Shown here in pieces: positions 39,690-50,611 of a stretch of 64,000 nt of DNA. This DNA comes from Listronotus oregonensis (lineage: Eukaryota > Arthropoda > Insecta > Coleoptera > Curculionidae): positions 62,001 through 126,000 of the forward strand of contig JAHBCN010000515.1 of NCBI GenBank assembly GCA_019359885.1. The letters are read 5' to 3'. The position numbers were made by a program, and so were the translations under genes. Each line of letters opens with the position of its first letter. Within the stretch, counting starts at the first letter, position 1. The notes below the pieces were generated by a model. That model was not told the DNA's origin. It ran no database searches and saw nothing but the letters and a program-made list of their open reading frames with translations.

Positions 39690-41164
39690 TTTTATATATT
39701 TGAACGTATAAGATTTTGCGTCTGTAGGTTTTCTTATTAATTTAAGTTCATCAAGGATTAAAATCTTTTGATAATATCATTCTTGTAAATTACTGCAAGG
39801 GTAGTTTAACTTTTATAATATATAAAGTGATTTTTTAATTAAAAATTAGTTTGCAAATCACAATAAAAAGGTATTAAAAAAATCAACTTTAAAAAAATAA
39901 ACTTAAATTTGAAAAATAATATTTTTTACATATACACCAAATTAACCAACAATAACAAAATCAAAAGGACGTTCGAGACAAACTGGTGGCCTACAATTTT
40001 TTTAAGATCGGTGCCAGCAAAGCCATAGAACATAAAACCTTATCAAAACAGGAACGAAAAATGTAATACAAAAACTAGTTAAGAAGACAGTTTATTTAAC
40101 AACCTTTGATTTTCTTGTTTTCTGTTTAGTAGTTATTTTCCCTAAGTGCCTGGCACTGACCTCAAAAAAAAAAAAAAACATGCCCCTTGATTTTTTCCAT
40201 GCACTAGAATTAGATCAAGGTTTATATTTTCCCTTTGACACCACACCCGTAGCTCTTATCAATAAGCTAGGCTGTTACGTTTACACGTATTAGTCCATAA
40301 TATCATAAAAAGTACTAAACCGATTTTGATGACATCTTTACAGTTTCCGAAGTTGAAGTAAATGTAACCCAATAAAGAAAGAATGGTCACAATCCGATTA
40401 ATAGTTTTAGAAAAATACGTGGACAAACATACATACACCTACAAAATTTGGTATATTTGTTTGAAAGCCATAATAAATTATCATATTTAAATATACTGCA
40501 ATTCCAATTATATTAAATTCACACATGTCGAACTGATAACCTCCCCTTTTTTAAAGTCGGTTAAAACATAAAATAATGTTTAAAAAAATACATATTTATA
40601 ACCAAGAGGACAAATTACACAAATAAATATTTATATTTTAAGGAAGAGCAACAAATTAGGAGTTAAAATTTTACAAAAGAAAAATAAGTAATTACCGAAA
40701 TTTGCAAATAACCTAACTCTTCTTTGTTCGAAATTATTTTATGGTTTTCGATGTCTATTTAAGTTTAAGCCAGACCTTGAAACGTGAAACTCATAACGGA
40801 AAACATGGTCCTTGAATGAAATGCTAAAAATAAACATCTTTGTTATTTCGTATTCTTACCCCACACGTTTCTTTTAAGGCCATGCTCTTTATCAGGTAAA
40901 CAAAGAACAGTAACGAAGAACAGCCCTGGTCTTTATTAGATTTTCCGCAAATAGCATTAATGAGCTTAAAATATTTTACACTAAAATGTATTCTAACAGC
41001 AGTTTATATATTAATGTATGATATTAAAAAAGAAACTAAATTATTAATATTTTTTTTTATTAAAATTCCTATTTTTTACAAAATTTTCCTCCTTTAATCA
41101 AAACTATTTAGTGCTAGAAAAACGTGATTGGCTCTCATATCCCGGATGCACCTAGCAACTCTGT
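39690..41164. other. AT-rich stretch; possible retroelement tail
   Basis: The segment 40290-40450 (aaaccgattttgatgacatc and, farther on, acaaacatacatacacctac) resembles 3' tails of insect retroelements. Nothing else is recognised. Confidence 0.3.
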
Positions 41165-41172
41165 TTTTAGGT

Positions 41173-41629
41173 TAAGGCGGCCAACTTTATGAAAAGTCAA
41201 TGCGGGACATACGACGCCAACAACGGGGAAAGGGGGAGTGAGCTAGAAGAAGCAAAATTAATGAAAATTGGGTAATGCTAAATCAGCTTTTGATAATTTA
41301 AATCGTATTTTTTCGTTGAATGACATTTTTAAACTAGATTAGGGTTCTTGTTAAGTATATCAAAAACGTTTTGACAACCATATTAAATTTAACAATAAGC
41401 ATTGCACGTAACGTTTCAACTGTATGTGATGATTTTTCGATGTCCATAAGACATTCATCAACGAAAATACTCGTTTTGTAGGATGCGCTTTATCCATAAA
41501 TTAATTAATTTACCGACATGCGGGACGCAAGAGACATATTGCGGAACAATTTTATTCAATATTGCAATGCGGAATTACAACCCCCAATACGGGACCGTCC
41601 CGCAAAATGCGAGACGGTTGGCCGCCTTA
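41173..41629. mobile_element. hAT-like MITE
   Basis: A 457-bp element with perfect 13-bp inverted ends TAAGGCGGCCAAC and a perfect 8-bp duplication TTTTAGGT (41165-41172, 41630-41637). The interior has no transposase frame. GCGGGAC/GTCCCGC motifs recur near both ends. Confidence 0.88.
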
Positions 41630-41639
41630 TTTTAGGTAC

Positions 41640-42504
41640 ATCTAACATAAAATATGCTTTTAATTTTTATTGGAAATATTTTTTTGTTTTCTACATGAGG
41701 TTACGTTAAATGATTGTTTTGCTTGCATTATTTATTTTTTAATTATCAAATCAGACAACACTGTTTTATAAATATAGCTCACAGTGTGTAGATTGGTAAC
41801 CAAAAAAATGCATAAATAAACAATACCGACGCGAAAACTTTTTGCTTTGTTTTTATTAGCAACACCGCAGGCATTTCATAAAAGAAAAACAGAATAACCT
41901 ACTTTTATTTAGAATATTGCTAATCCAAAAGTATGCAAAATTAAGCTTTAATCATATGGCTTGCGGGTCGCGCCAGCAGAAGGGCGTCAATAAATAGCGG
42001 CACTTTTTTGGAAATCAACTGCGTTGTCAATATAGGCCTGAAATGTCATAAGAAAACAACAAAAATGTGCGAATTTTGCATTTCAATAAAAAAACTGCTG
42101 CTGTTAAAAATTATTGTTTTGGTATTTTTTATTTTTATTACCTTAGCTTTATATAATAATGTTATTCTCGTTACCCTGCAATTAAATTTTGGTATTCGGT
42201 ATTTATAATCCTAATTTTTTATTACTTAGAAATAAAAAAGTGATAATATTAAAGTGTAAAGATATAGAAAAACATCAACACTGCCTTTTGAAGTATTTAT
42301 AATTTAGTTCAAGTATTATTATTATTTTCAAAATATAACATTCGTTTATTTTAAATTGGCCATGACCTATTATTACAATTTATAAAATAAATTGTTATAA
42401 ATATCAAATTTTGTCTTGGTTTTTCAAAACACATATAGAAAAAAGCAAAGTTGTGCTAATTTAAAATAAACAATAACATACTAAATTTTAAAACAATAAC
42501 TAGT
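41640..42504. other. AT-rich stretch, nothing recognised
   Basis: A 66-codon hydrophobic frame at 42008-42208 (+) could encode one membrane segment but has no other support. Confidence 0.35.
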
Positions 42505-43262
42505 ACGGCACCAAACGCTATGTAAAAAGCTCTATCAAGATCTGCCAAAGGACTTATGATTGGTAATTCTCCGGAGCAGAAGACGTGACGACGCTATAAA
42601 AGAGCGGGAGATGTAAGTTTTCCCGTTAAGAGTGGGGTCATTATTAGGGCAAACAGATCTTCTTAAGATAAAATTAAGAATGCAAAGAGTTGTGTGAGCT
42701 CCCATCAGTAGTCACGCGATAAAAATCTACATAGCTATTTCCGGGAACGGCGCGGCGCTTGGCGAAGCCGTATTAATTGATTTTAACCCTCGGGGATCAA
42801 GGAGACATCATTCACGCCAATTAGTTGGGTCCTTCTTCTGGAGCTAAACGCTGTGAGCTGTTAAGACCTAGTTTCTGATGGTTTTACGTTTTGTGTAGTG
42901 CACGAGGTTTTCGTCCTATGGTAAAGGAATGGTTGCGCGCGCAGCGTGACGCGTCAAACTGACAGCAAGCTGGTTGTACGTAATACCAGTAGCAGTCCTT
43001 GGTTTGATCACCGTTAATTGTGCCTTAAATCGATAACGTGTGTCTGAAAAGGGAAGAGCTGGCGAATTGACTACCATCAAACGCCAATACGGGAGTTTGT
43101 TTAACCATGTACCAAGTAAGAGTTGTGGGACAAGACATTCTCCAGATATGGCATTGGTATTTCAAAGATTGTCTGATTTGAAATACATACAGAGTATACA
43201 GATTAGAAGGGAAGAAATACTTTTTCCTCGAAAGATGAGTCCAAGTTTTTTTAAAGATAAGT
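42505..43262 (-). mobile_element. Interrupted jockey/CR1-like LINE fragment
   Basis: Two parts (about 42505-42700 and 43060-43262) are nucleotide-similar to 19480-19640 and 19690-19790, e.g. atacatacagagtatacaga followed by ttagaaggg. Between them lies about 360 bp of GC-richer unrelated DNA (gggaacggcgcggcgcttgg), perhaps a separate insertion. No frame survives. Confidence 0.6.
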
Positions 43263-43362
43263 TGATTTCTTAATTTGGTTTTTCTCGCACGTGGTTACTC
43301 GGTCTCGTAAAGGTCATAATATATGTGATGTGTCACCCCTCACATAATGCTCTAATACTTTA

Positions 43363-43985
43363 TTCTGCAGATGAACTGGCTAGACAGGGAGCATCCACAC
43401 CATACTTTGGACCAGAACCTGCCCCTGGAGTGACCAAAACCACAGCACGAGGGCAAACCAGGAAATGAATCCGAAACAAACACGAGCAATACTGGGGGAG
43501 CCTCAGTAGAATAAGACATGGAAAATGTTTCATAAGGGGCCCACCCAAAAGAACGAAGGAAGAACTACTCAGACAAAGTAGGATAATACTTCGCAACACA
43601 GTAGGGCTGCTACCAGGGCACGATAATCTAAGAGGACACCTACACAAGATAGGATCATACAACGGAGACACAAGTTGCAGAATGTGCGACAAGGGGGAAG
43701 AAACAGCCTACCATATCCTGAGCATTGAACCACAAAAGGCAGGCAATATTTGGGCAACCGGGAATGAACCCACAGGAATATATCAACCAACCAGTCTCGG
43801 GTTTATACTGACTTGTAGATGGAACAGGACTAATGGGAGGATTGGTATAAAAGATAATGGGAGATTAGGCACAAAAAGCCCAAGGAGGCAAATGTAATGT
43901 TTACCTGACTTAGTAGTAATCGCTTATATAAACGGCAAATACCTAAACGCTTTGGGCAGATGGAGCCTCATAAATTACAGCTAGC
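43363..43985 (+). mobile_element. 3' end of R1/LOA-like LINE (RNase H and tail)
   Basis: The frame begins LILYSADELARQGASTPYFG, the C-terminal end of an RNase H domain with the closing Asp. After a stop it resumes with IRNKHEQYWGSLSRIRHGKC, LRGHLHKIGSYNGDTSCRMC and DKGEETAYHILSIEPQKAG. This tail, with its HLHKIG and CxxC...H pattern, is typical of ORF2 products of R1/LOA-type LINEs carrying RNase H. At least one frameshift or stop breaks it. It may be the same family as the 5' fragment at 430-3190. Confidence 0.8.
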
Positions 43986-44711
43986 AAGATACAATATAAA
44001 TTTAAATTTCTATATTTTCTTTAAATATTACAGAAATGTATAACAGTACATTTGCTTTACTGCCTAACACGGCTATCTAGCAGCTTTTAATGAAACATTA
44101 CATGTTGCCCGGTTTGTAAATTTTCACATAGGTATATTAGGAATGTAAGAGATATCGAGATATTAATATTATACACTATTATTGCAATATTTCACTGTCA
44201 ATTTATGTGCGGTATACTAGTAATGTAATATACCTCTAATCAAGATAGAAAATACAGAAATGAGAATATATTTTGAAATTCGTGCCAGCCACGCAGCGCC
44301 TATTCTTCACTTTAACGGTTTTCTTTGTTTCACGTAGCAGATTTTTGCTAGGAAACTAACTAATTTTCGCTATAAAACTGTTCATTTCATTATTATACCC
44401 GTACATTCTATCGGACAACGCCCCTTTTACTCCGCACCTAGCCAAACAGCTGGCGTGATAAGGATGTGGGGCACGGTTTAATTTATTTTGTCAGTGTTTG
44501 CCGCTACTCAAATTTAAGAGCCATGATAATATTATACAGGTCATTAAAAATTTGTTGCATAATATGAAGATATCGAAAACCCTAGATGATGAATGTATGA
44601 TTAAATTCTGGAAAGGTTAAATGATATTGTTAATAAAACGCATTGTATGAATCAATAAAGTTTTAATTTGCTTTTTACAATGTTGGTACATACCTAAAGT
44701 ATTGTTTTACA
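43986..44711. other. Non-coding stretch, nothing recognised
   Basis: No supportable gene. The string acccgtacattct occurs here (44398) and at 13630, perhaps a shared decayed repeat. Confidence 0.35.
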
Positions 44712-44713
44712 TA

Positions 44714-45056
44714 GCTTTGAAGAGCAAATCACGTAGGTGACGTCCCCCATTCTCGATACATTGGGTAAACCGATTTATGGCGCGGCAGCATAACTTCCTT
44801 TTTTGATCAGGGCAGATTTGCAATGACCGGCACGATCTCCCGATTTATCCGCTTGTGATTTTTTTCTATGGGGTTTTTTGAAATCCTGTGTTTATGTGAT
44901 CTGTCCTAGGACCCCTCAAGATTTAAAGAACAACATCCAGAAAGAAATTGCCAACATAACGCCTGCTATGCTTAAAAGAGTCATAACAGGCGCCAGAAAT
45001 CATTTTACTTAATGAATCGAGAATGGGGAACGTCACCTACGTGATTTGTTTCAAAC
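44714..45056 (+). mobile_element. Internally deleted mariner-like element
   Basis: A 343-bp element flanked by TA. The long inverted ends share TTTGAA, CAAATCACGTAGGTGACGT and CCCCATTCTCGAT. Inside is the transposase C-terminus on the plus strand: SACDFFLWGFLKSCVY-type sequence (with one base shift), DLKNNIQKEIANITPAMLKR and VITGARNHFT before a stop. About 1 kb of a normal element is missing, so it is a mobilisable but non-coding derivative. Confidence 0.88.
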
Positions 45057-45179
45057 TAAATGAAAACTTTCTGCTTCCCCAATACGTTTTATTAAGTTTT
45101 GAAAAAAGGAAAATATTTTCACCCTATATATATATATAAAGACAGAGGAGAGTAATTAATGACTAGTTAAGAAAAAAAT

Positions 45180-46930
45180 GAAACGAGAAAAAGGGGGTAA
45201 ACGTCTTTTAAATTATTGAGGATAGGGGCCCGGTTTAGTAATGAAACCCTTTTCTGTTTTTTCAGCTTCGAGAGTTTTTTTTATTTTCTCCTTCCCCGGA
45301 CCAACTAAAACAAAGGGTTTTTTTAAATTAGAAAAAACTAACTAAAACCTTAAAAGATTTAATAAAAAGTGGGTTTCTATTTGGGAAAAAAGCAATATCC
45401 ATGAGGATAATCAAGATTTTTCTCATATCTTAGAAAACTACTTTAAGGGGAAAAATTTTTAAAAACTTAAGGAGAACCGAGAAAGAAACGTGGAAAAGGG
45501 GGTTAAAGCCCGACAGCCGTGATCGAATGTATAAACTATCGAATGAATCCAAAAATACGTTAAACTTCGATTAGAGAAGGGGTGCGAGATTAATAATGTG
45601 AAAGAGAGAGACATATCTTGTTATTTTACAGCGGGATCTAAAAATAATTTAGGAACTGTTTCCCCAGTCAGTCCTGACTAGGTAATTTAAAAAAGCTATT
45701 TTTAATTTTAATTTAAGTTAGTATTAAAAATTTTCCAAGACCGTGGAAAAGGGCCCGCACTTCCTGTCATTTTTCCCTTTTTTCATGGTTTGACTTTTTG
45801 TTTAATTTTTAAAACTTTAATTTTGAAAAAACAGGTTAAAATGACTACAGACAAGAAAAAAAGAAAGGGAAAAACCAAGTTTCCCCAAAATCAAGGAAAA
45901 CACAAACTATAAAGAATTTTAGAAAGAATTATTCGTCAGGGCTGGACGTCAAAATTAGCTACGATATTTTTCTTATTCTAACCCTAATTTAAATTAAACC
46001 GTGCTGATCTGAGATGTCACTTTTCTTATTGAAACGTTTGGATTCCCGATTTATATGGACCATTTCTAGGAATAGTCTTTTATGATATGTTGACATCTTC
46101 AAACCTGATCACCAAAAATTTACTGGGATCATGCGAGATCTTAGAAAAGTAAATTCAAACATAAAAGACTATTCCCAGAAATGGTCCATATAAATCCGGA
46201 ATCCAACGTTCTCAATAAGAAAAGTGACATCTCAGATCTTGGGACGGTTTACAGTTATTTATTACGGTTAGACAAGAAAAATATCGTGGGTTAATTGACT
46301 GTCCAGCTCTGAAAAATATTCTTTAAAAATTTTAAAATTTGTCTGACGTTTGGAAGACGGTGTTTCCTCTTGTTTTTTTTGCCCTTTGCATTTTTCATCC
46401 CTTTTTCTTCAAAAAAAAAGTTTTATACTATAACAAAAGTCAAAAGGGCAAAGGGGAAAAGGGCAAGAAGTGCTGGTTTTCCCTTTTTCCGGGGGTTTCT
46501 CTTTTAATATTTTAATCTCAAAATTAAAACTCCCCAAAATTTTACTCAGTCGGAAACCTTGTACTGTGGAACTTTTAAATTATTTAAGACCCGCCTGTAA
46601 ACAAGATATGTTTTTCCAAGGAAAATTTAATCTGTTTCTCTTAAATTTTTCCATAACGAAATTCGGGTGATTCATTCAGATGGTTTTATACATTCGATCA
46701 CGGCTTCAGCTTTGGCGTTTTTTCCACGTTTCCCTTCCATTTCGGTTCCCCTTTAAATTTTTAAAAAAAATTTTTTCTAAAGATGTGGTTTTTTTTTTAT
46801 ATGGAAAAAAAATCTTAAATTTACCCCAAAAAGGAAATTTGTTTCCACATAAACCCACTTTGGGAAAATCTTTTAAGGTTTTTTAAAAGGTTGGTTTTTT
46901 CAATTGTAAAAACTTTGTTTTATTTTGGTC
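45180..46930. repeat. Long imperfect palindrome (~1.75 kb)
   Basis: Two arms of roughly 850-900 bp are inverted around about 46115. Inner arms are well conserved: AAAAGACTATTCC, AATGGTCCATATAAAT and GAGATGTCACTTTTCTTATT against their inverses. Outer arms are noisier but still pair, e.g. acatatcttgtt at 45612 against the inverse of aacaagatatg at 46600, and cgtgatcgaatgtataaa at 45519 against the inverse near 46690. There is no coding frame. It could be a fold-back transposon or an assembly artefact. Confidence 0.7.
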
Positions 46931-47055
46931 TGGGAAGAGGAGAAATAATAACACTCAAAATTTTCAAAAGAAAAAAGTTAAAAATTACTAAATTTCCGGG
47001 GCCCCCAAACCCTTTTAAAAAATTTAAAAAGACACTCCCACTATTTTTAAATTTC

Positions 47056-47070
47056 GATATATATATATAT

Positions 47071-47108
<38 letters not shown>

Positions 47109-47127
47109 TATATATAATATATATATA

Positions 47128-47180
<53 letters not shown>
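47056..47180. repeat. Interrupted (TA)n microsatellite
   Basis: A TA array with several short interruptions. Confidence 0.93.
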
Positions 47181-47181
<1 letters not shown>

Positions 47182-47338
47182 CCTATATTTGTTTCTTTAA
47201 GCACAATTTAATATTTTCAAAAGTAAGACTTTTTAATTACATTTTGCAATATTATTATTGTTTTATTTTTTTTTAGATTTTAGGTATGAAGCAAACTTTT
47301 TATAAAGGATAAACCTAATAATGAAATATTTAAGTGGC

Positions 47339-47341
<3 letters not shown>

Positions 47342-47402
<61 letters not shown>
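47342..47402. repeat. (TA)n microsatellite
   Basis: A perfect TA array of about 60 bp followed by a short pyrimidine tract. Confidence 0.95.
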
Positions 47403-47403
<1 letters not shown>

Positions 47404-48443
47404 TCTCTATCTATCTCTCTCGCATCGCCATCATGATAAAATTTCCCCAGAAACGGCGATTTTTTAATATGCTTTCCCGTTTCTGTTTAGATGTTGGGTG
47501 GTTAAGCGCATGTTTTATTTATTTTTTTAAAAATCATAAATTGCCAAAATACAATAAACGTTAAAGAAATTTAAAAAACTGCTTTCAACCGATCAAGCAG
47601 AATTGTTTTATAAACAGTGACGTCATGGGAACGTCTCAAATTAAATCCAAGTGGTTTTTTCTTCAAATGAAAAAGTATCAACATCAATCTATTCTGTTTT
47701 TGTCAATTTAAAAAGAGATGTGCAACAAGACTCTTTGAAAATTTTTCTACAAAATTAATTTTACTTGAATATAAATATGTAATCAATAATAAAAATTAGA
47801 TTGCATTTTGTTAAATAAGGTGTTTTAGGTAAACAATGTCTGGGGCCACGGGGTTAAGGGGGTTAGGGGTCCGGACCCCCCCTATCCATCTTACTTACAT
47901 CCAAAAAAAAAACATGCACCCCGGGTTGTAGCGATAGTTCTTTTGATGGCTAACTACAAAATGGGCCCCCGCAACTTTGGGGCAAGGTCCCTAAAATACA
48001 AAATACCAAAATTTAAAAAAAATTAAGTAACCCGGGAAAAAAAATCTGAATTTTGTATATAAAAAACATTTTTTTTTTAAAAGACTAACTCTAACCGAAA
48101 AGGGGGAAAAAGAAAATAGAAACATATTCAATTTACAAAACACAAAAACCAACTTTAAAAAAGATATAGTAAACTGAAGATCTGATCGACAAATAAAAAT
48201 AAATTAAAAATAATTTAAAAATTTTATTCCGAGCTTTCATATCATCAAATTGATTAATCGCTTCAAATTTAAAGGTGTGTTTTGTTTTTAAAAAACTCTT
48301 TTTACTGTTAATTAATGTTGCAGTTTTATTATATTTAAGTAAAATTTTAGTTTTTTTATAGAAAAAATTTAAAAAATTACTAAATTACTTAATTTTTTTT
48401 TAACTTAAAAAACATTTTTAAAAAAAATAGCCCATATAATTTT

Positions 48444-48605
48444 ATGGTTTTTGCCCGGCGGCAAAGACGACCGGGCTCACCGGGCCCCTCGTTCATGCCC
48501 CCGCCCTGGGGGCCAGAGGGGAGCTCGCCACTGTTACTTAGTCCGCCGCTGTGCGGGGGGCGGGAGGCACTGCCCCGCCGCCCCCGCTTTTGCGGCGTGC
48601 ACAAA
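48444..48605. other. GC-rich island of unknown origin
   Basis: About 160 bp of strongly GC-rich sequence (e.g. ccccgccgcccccgcttttg) stands alone in AT-rich DNA. Both strands are open: the minus frame gives a Gly/Pro/Ser-rich peptide with GGLSNSGELPSGPQGGGMNE, the plus frame an Arg/Ala-rich one. I recognise neither. Options are a first exon with CpG-rich coding, a LINE 5' region, or foreign or contaminating sequence. Confidence 0.4.
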
Positions 48606-49028
48606 CCAAGCTAGTCTAGTCTATTTTGTCCTTCGCGTTGCGCAATTTTATATTACAGCATAATTGCTTTTAAAGAGTAAAACGAAAAACAGGTATCTCT
48701 TTTAATTTTTTTTTTAAAAAGAGAGAAAAAGCCAATGGATTTTTTTCAAAAGACAATGGGACCTTCGAACTTTTATTCCCCCTCCCTTTTTGGGCGTCCT
48801 GATTTGTAATGGGCCGCACAACCCCCGGTGGAAAAAGTTGGATGGTGTCCTTGTTCGGAAGTTGTCCCCAAATTTAAATTTCCGGCTGTCTGGGCCTTGA
48901 ACGAATACACTTTTTCTTTTTAAGATTTTTTTTTCTTTCCCATTGACGATCCGAATTTGCCCTTATGCAATGTTAGCTGGTTTCCGCCATGTAGGGGTTT
49001 TCCAAGAGCATCATTTTAAATCCAATTT

Positions 49029-49277
49029 CTAAGGTGACATGAGAATCAAAATCCAGGGTGTTTGGGTTAAAGCAGATGCGATTTCTGCAGCCTTCCCCCC
49101 CCACGAAGAATCCCTGCATCTAGGAAGAAAAATTGAGATCTTACTAGCCTTGGCAACTTGCTTTTTCTCTAGTAGAGCATCAATTTTCTCTTTGGGGACC
49201 CCTCCCTTGTCAAAGCTATAGCTACGTCCGTGTACAGGACAGATCAACGGTGGGTAAACATAGTATAGCTTAAACAT
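49029..49277 (-). CDS. Unrecognised coding-like frame, possibly frameshifted
   Basis: The minus strand reads MFKLYYVYPPLICPVHGRSY, SFDKGGVPKEKIDALLEKKQ, VAKASKISIFLPRCRDSSWG and GKAAEIASALTQTPWILI before a stop. Composition is balanced and mildly amphipathic, unlike chance frames nearby. If one base is skipped near 49070, the next frame continues NTLDFDSHVTLEIGFKMMLL and ENPYMAETS to a stop at about 48988. A decayed gene or element ORF with a frameshift is therefore plausible. I do not recognise the family and see no splice sites that decide the ends. Confidence 0.35.
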   Translation of the reverse strand: MFKLYYVYPPLICPVHGRSYSFDKGGVPKEKIDALLEKKQVAKASKISIFLPRCRDSSWGGKAAEIASALTQTPWILILMSP

Positions 49278-49299
49278 GCGTGACTTTTTTTGTGGTATT

Positions 49300-50480
49300 T
49301 TTTAATAAATAAGGTTTATCTTACTAAAGTAGACACAACTGATGAGTTGCAAAATCACCTGATATTTAGTGCTAAAAGTTTGCGATTTCAAAAACAAAAA
49401 ACAATAACTTTAGTGCCAGAAAATGCATTTGTACAGCATAAAAAATAAATTTTTGAGTTAAGGCCACCAAACGTGAATTCATCCTTTTAAAGTGTAGAAG
49501 GGGCCAAAGTACATCTTAACTTCTAGAGGCAAGAATTTAAGATGAACTTTTACCCCTTCTGCACTTGAAAAGAATACATCTAGGTTTCATTTGGTGGTCC
49601 CTAATTAAAAATTGATTTTTTGGAGATTCGTCACTATGATTTTCAACAGGAGAAATGTTATGCCGACGCGACGGATACCACTTCACGCAAAAGGTAATAA
49701 AGTTATTTGGAAACATTAGTTTCATAAAATAATTTAAAAAAAATCTTATTTTCTGTACGCACAACAAATTGCGAAAAAAATCTGTATTCGTCAAATTACA
49801 GTGGCCCAATGTACAACAGCGACCAAAAAGTTTATTTTTATTACGATATTGACAACCTTTTTTCTTTATTTTTTTAAGCGTCAACCCTTTAATTTTAAAA
49901 AAGTTTTTGGTCACCCTGAACATAATTTATAAGAGGATTACTGAATTGATAGACTATGGCGTAATACCAATTGTATAATAATCCAGAATTGACCTTTTGG
50001 CTTGAGCAATATCATATATCAATAACAGATACAAGGTAATCGCTGGAAATGCTATATAATGTAATGTGTCTGATGTCAAAGTTAGCCCTCAGGATGATTT
50101 TATTTGACCTGATTTTGTAAACAATATTTTTAAAAAATACATATTTTTTTGTATCATCCTGTATTATATGAATAGTTTTTCCGCGTTAACAACTTCATCG
50201 CTTAGGCGTCAAAAAAATACTATTTTTAATTTTCGATGCTAAAATAGTTTCTGTCAGGGTCAACAAGTGTCCGTGAATCATTGCCAATATTGTAACACGA
50301 AAGTGACATCGCTTATACAATGTTTTTCCGTTTGTTCTGCTGTATTTTGTGAATGGGTAAGTGTGTAGACAGACCCGTATTGCATTTTTGGGTTTTTTTT
50401 TATATAAAAGTTTTGAACAAATTGTTATGTTTCTGTCTAACGACACCAGTGAATGAAATACAATAATTTATTTTAAAAAT
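49300..50480. other. AT-rich stretch, nothing firm
   Basis: A 128-codon minus frame (49537-49923) and an 83-codon minus frame (50195-50446) are open but match nothing I know; both are Lys/Arg/Asn-rich. They could be repeat-derived. Confidence 0.3.

Positions 50481-50483
<3 letters not shown>

Positions 50484-50548
<65 letters not shown>
50484..50548. repeat. (TA)n microsatellite
   Basis: A TA array of about 65 bp just outside the first mariner copy. Confidence 0.95.
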
Positions 50549-50553
<5 letters not shown>

Positions 50554-50559
50554 CACTCA

Positions 50560-50604
50560 AGCCCTACTTCACTTAACTTAACTTAACTTAAGTGAAGTAG
50601 GGCT
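50560..50604. repeat. Perfect hairpin with CTTAA repeats
   Basis: AGCCCTACTTCACTTAA and its exact inverse TTAAGTGAAGTAGGGCT surround a short (cttaa)-type loop. The stem is 17 bp without mismatch. It lies between the TA array and the mariner terminus, where outer terminal bases of the mariner appear to be missing. Confidence 0.85.
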
Positions 50605-50611
50605 GTGGCAC

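Larger units (their letters stand above)
46931..48440. other. Homopolymer-rich, error-like block with (TA)n arrays
   Basis: It has the same base-run character as 32.3-37.7 kb. Two TA arrays lie within it. No gene is supported. Confidence 0.5.

Noticed and set aside
43360..43790. 110- and 73-codon minus frames, Cys/Leu/Ser-rich
   Set aside because: Antisense shadows of the RNase H/tail region of the LINE on the plus strand.
49537..49923. 128-codon minus frame, the longest outside recognised elements
   Set aside because: Lys/Arg/Asn/Phe-rich, no motif, no splice or start context; not called as a gene.
50571..50592. Possible telomere-like repeat in the hairpin loop
   Set aside because: The unit is CTTAA/TTAAG, not the insect TTAGG repeat, and there are only about four units.
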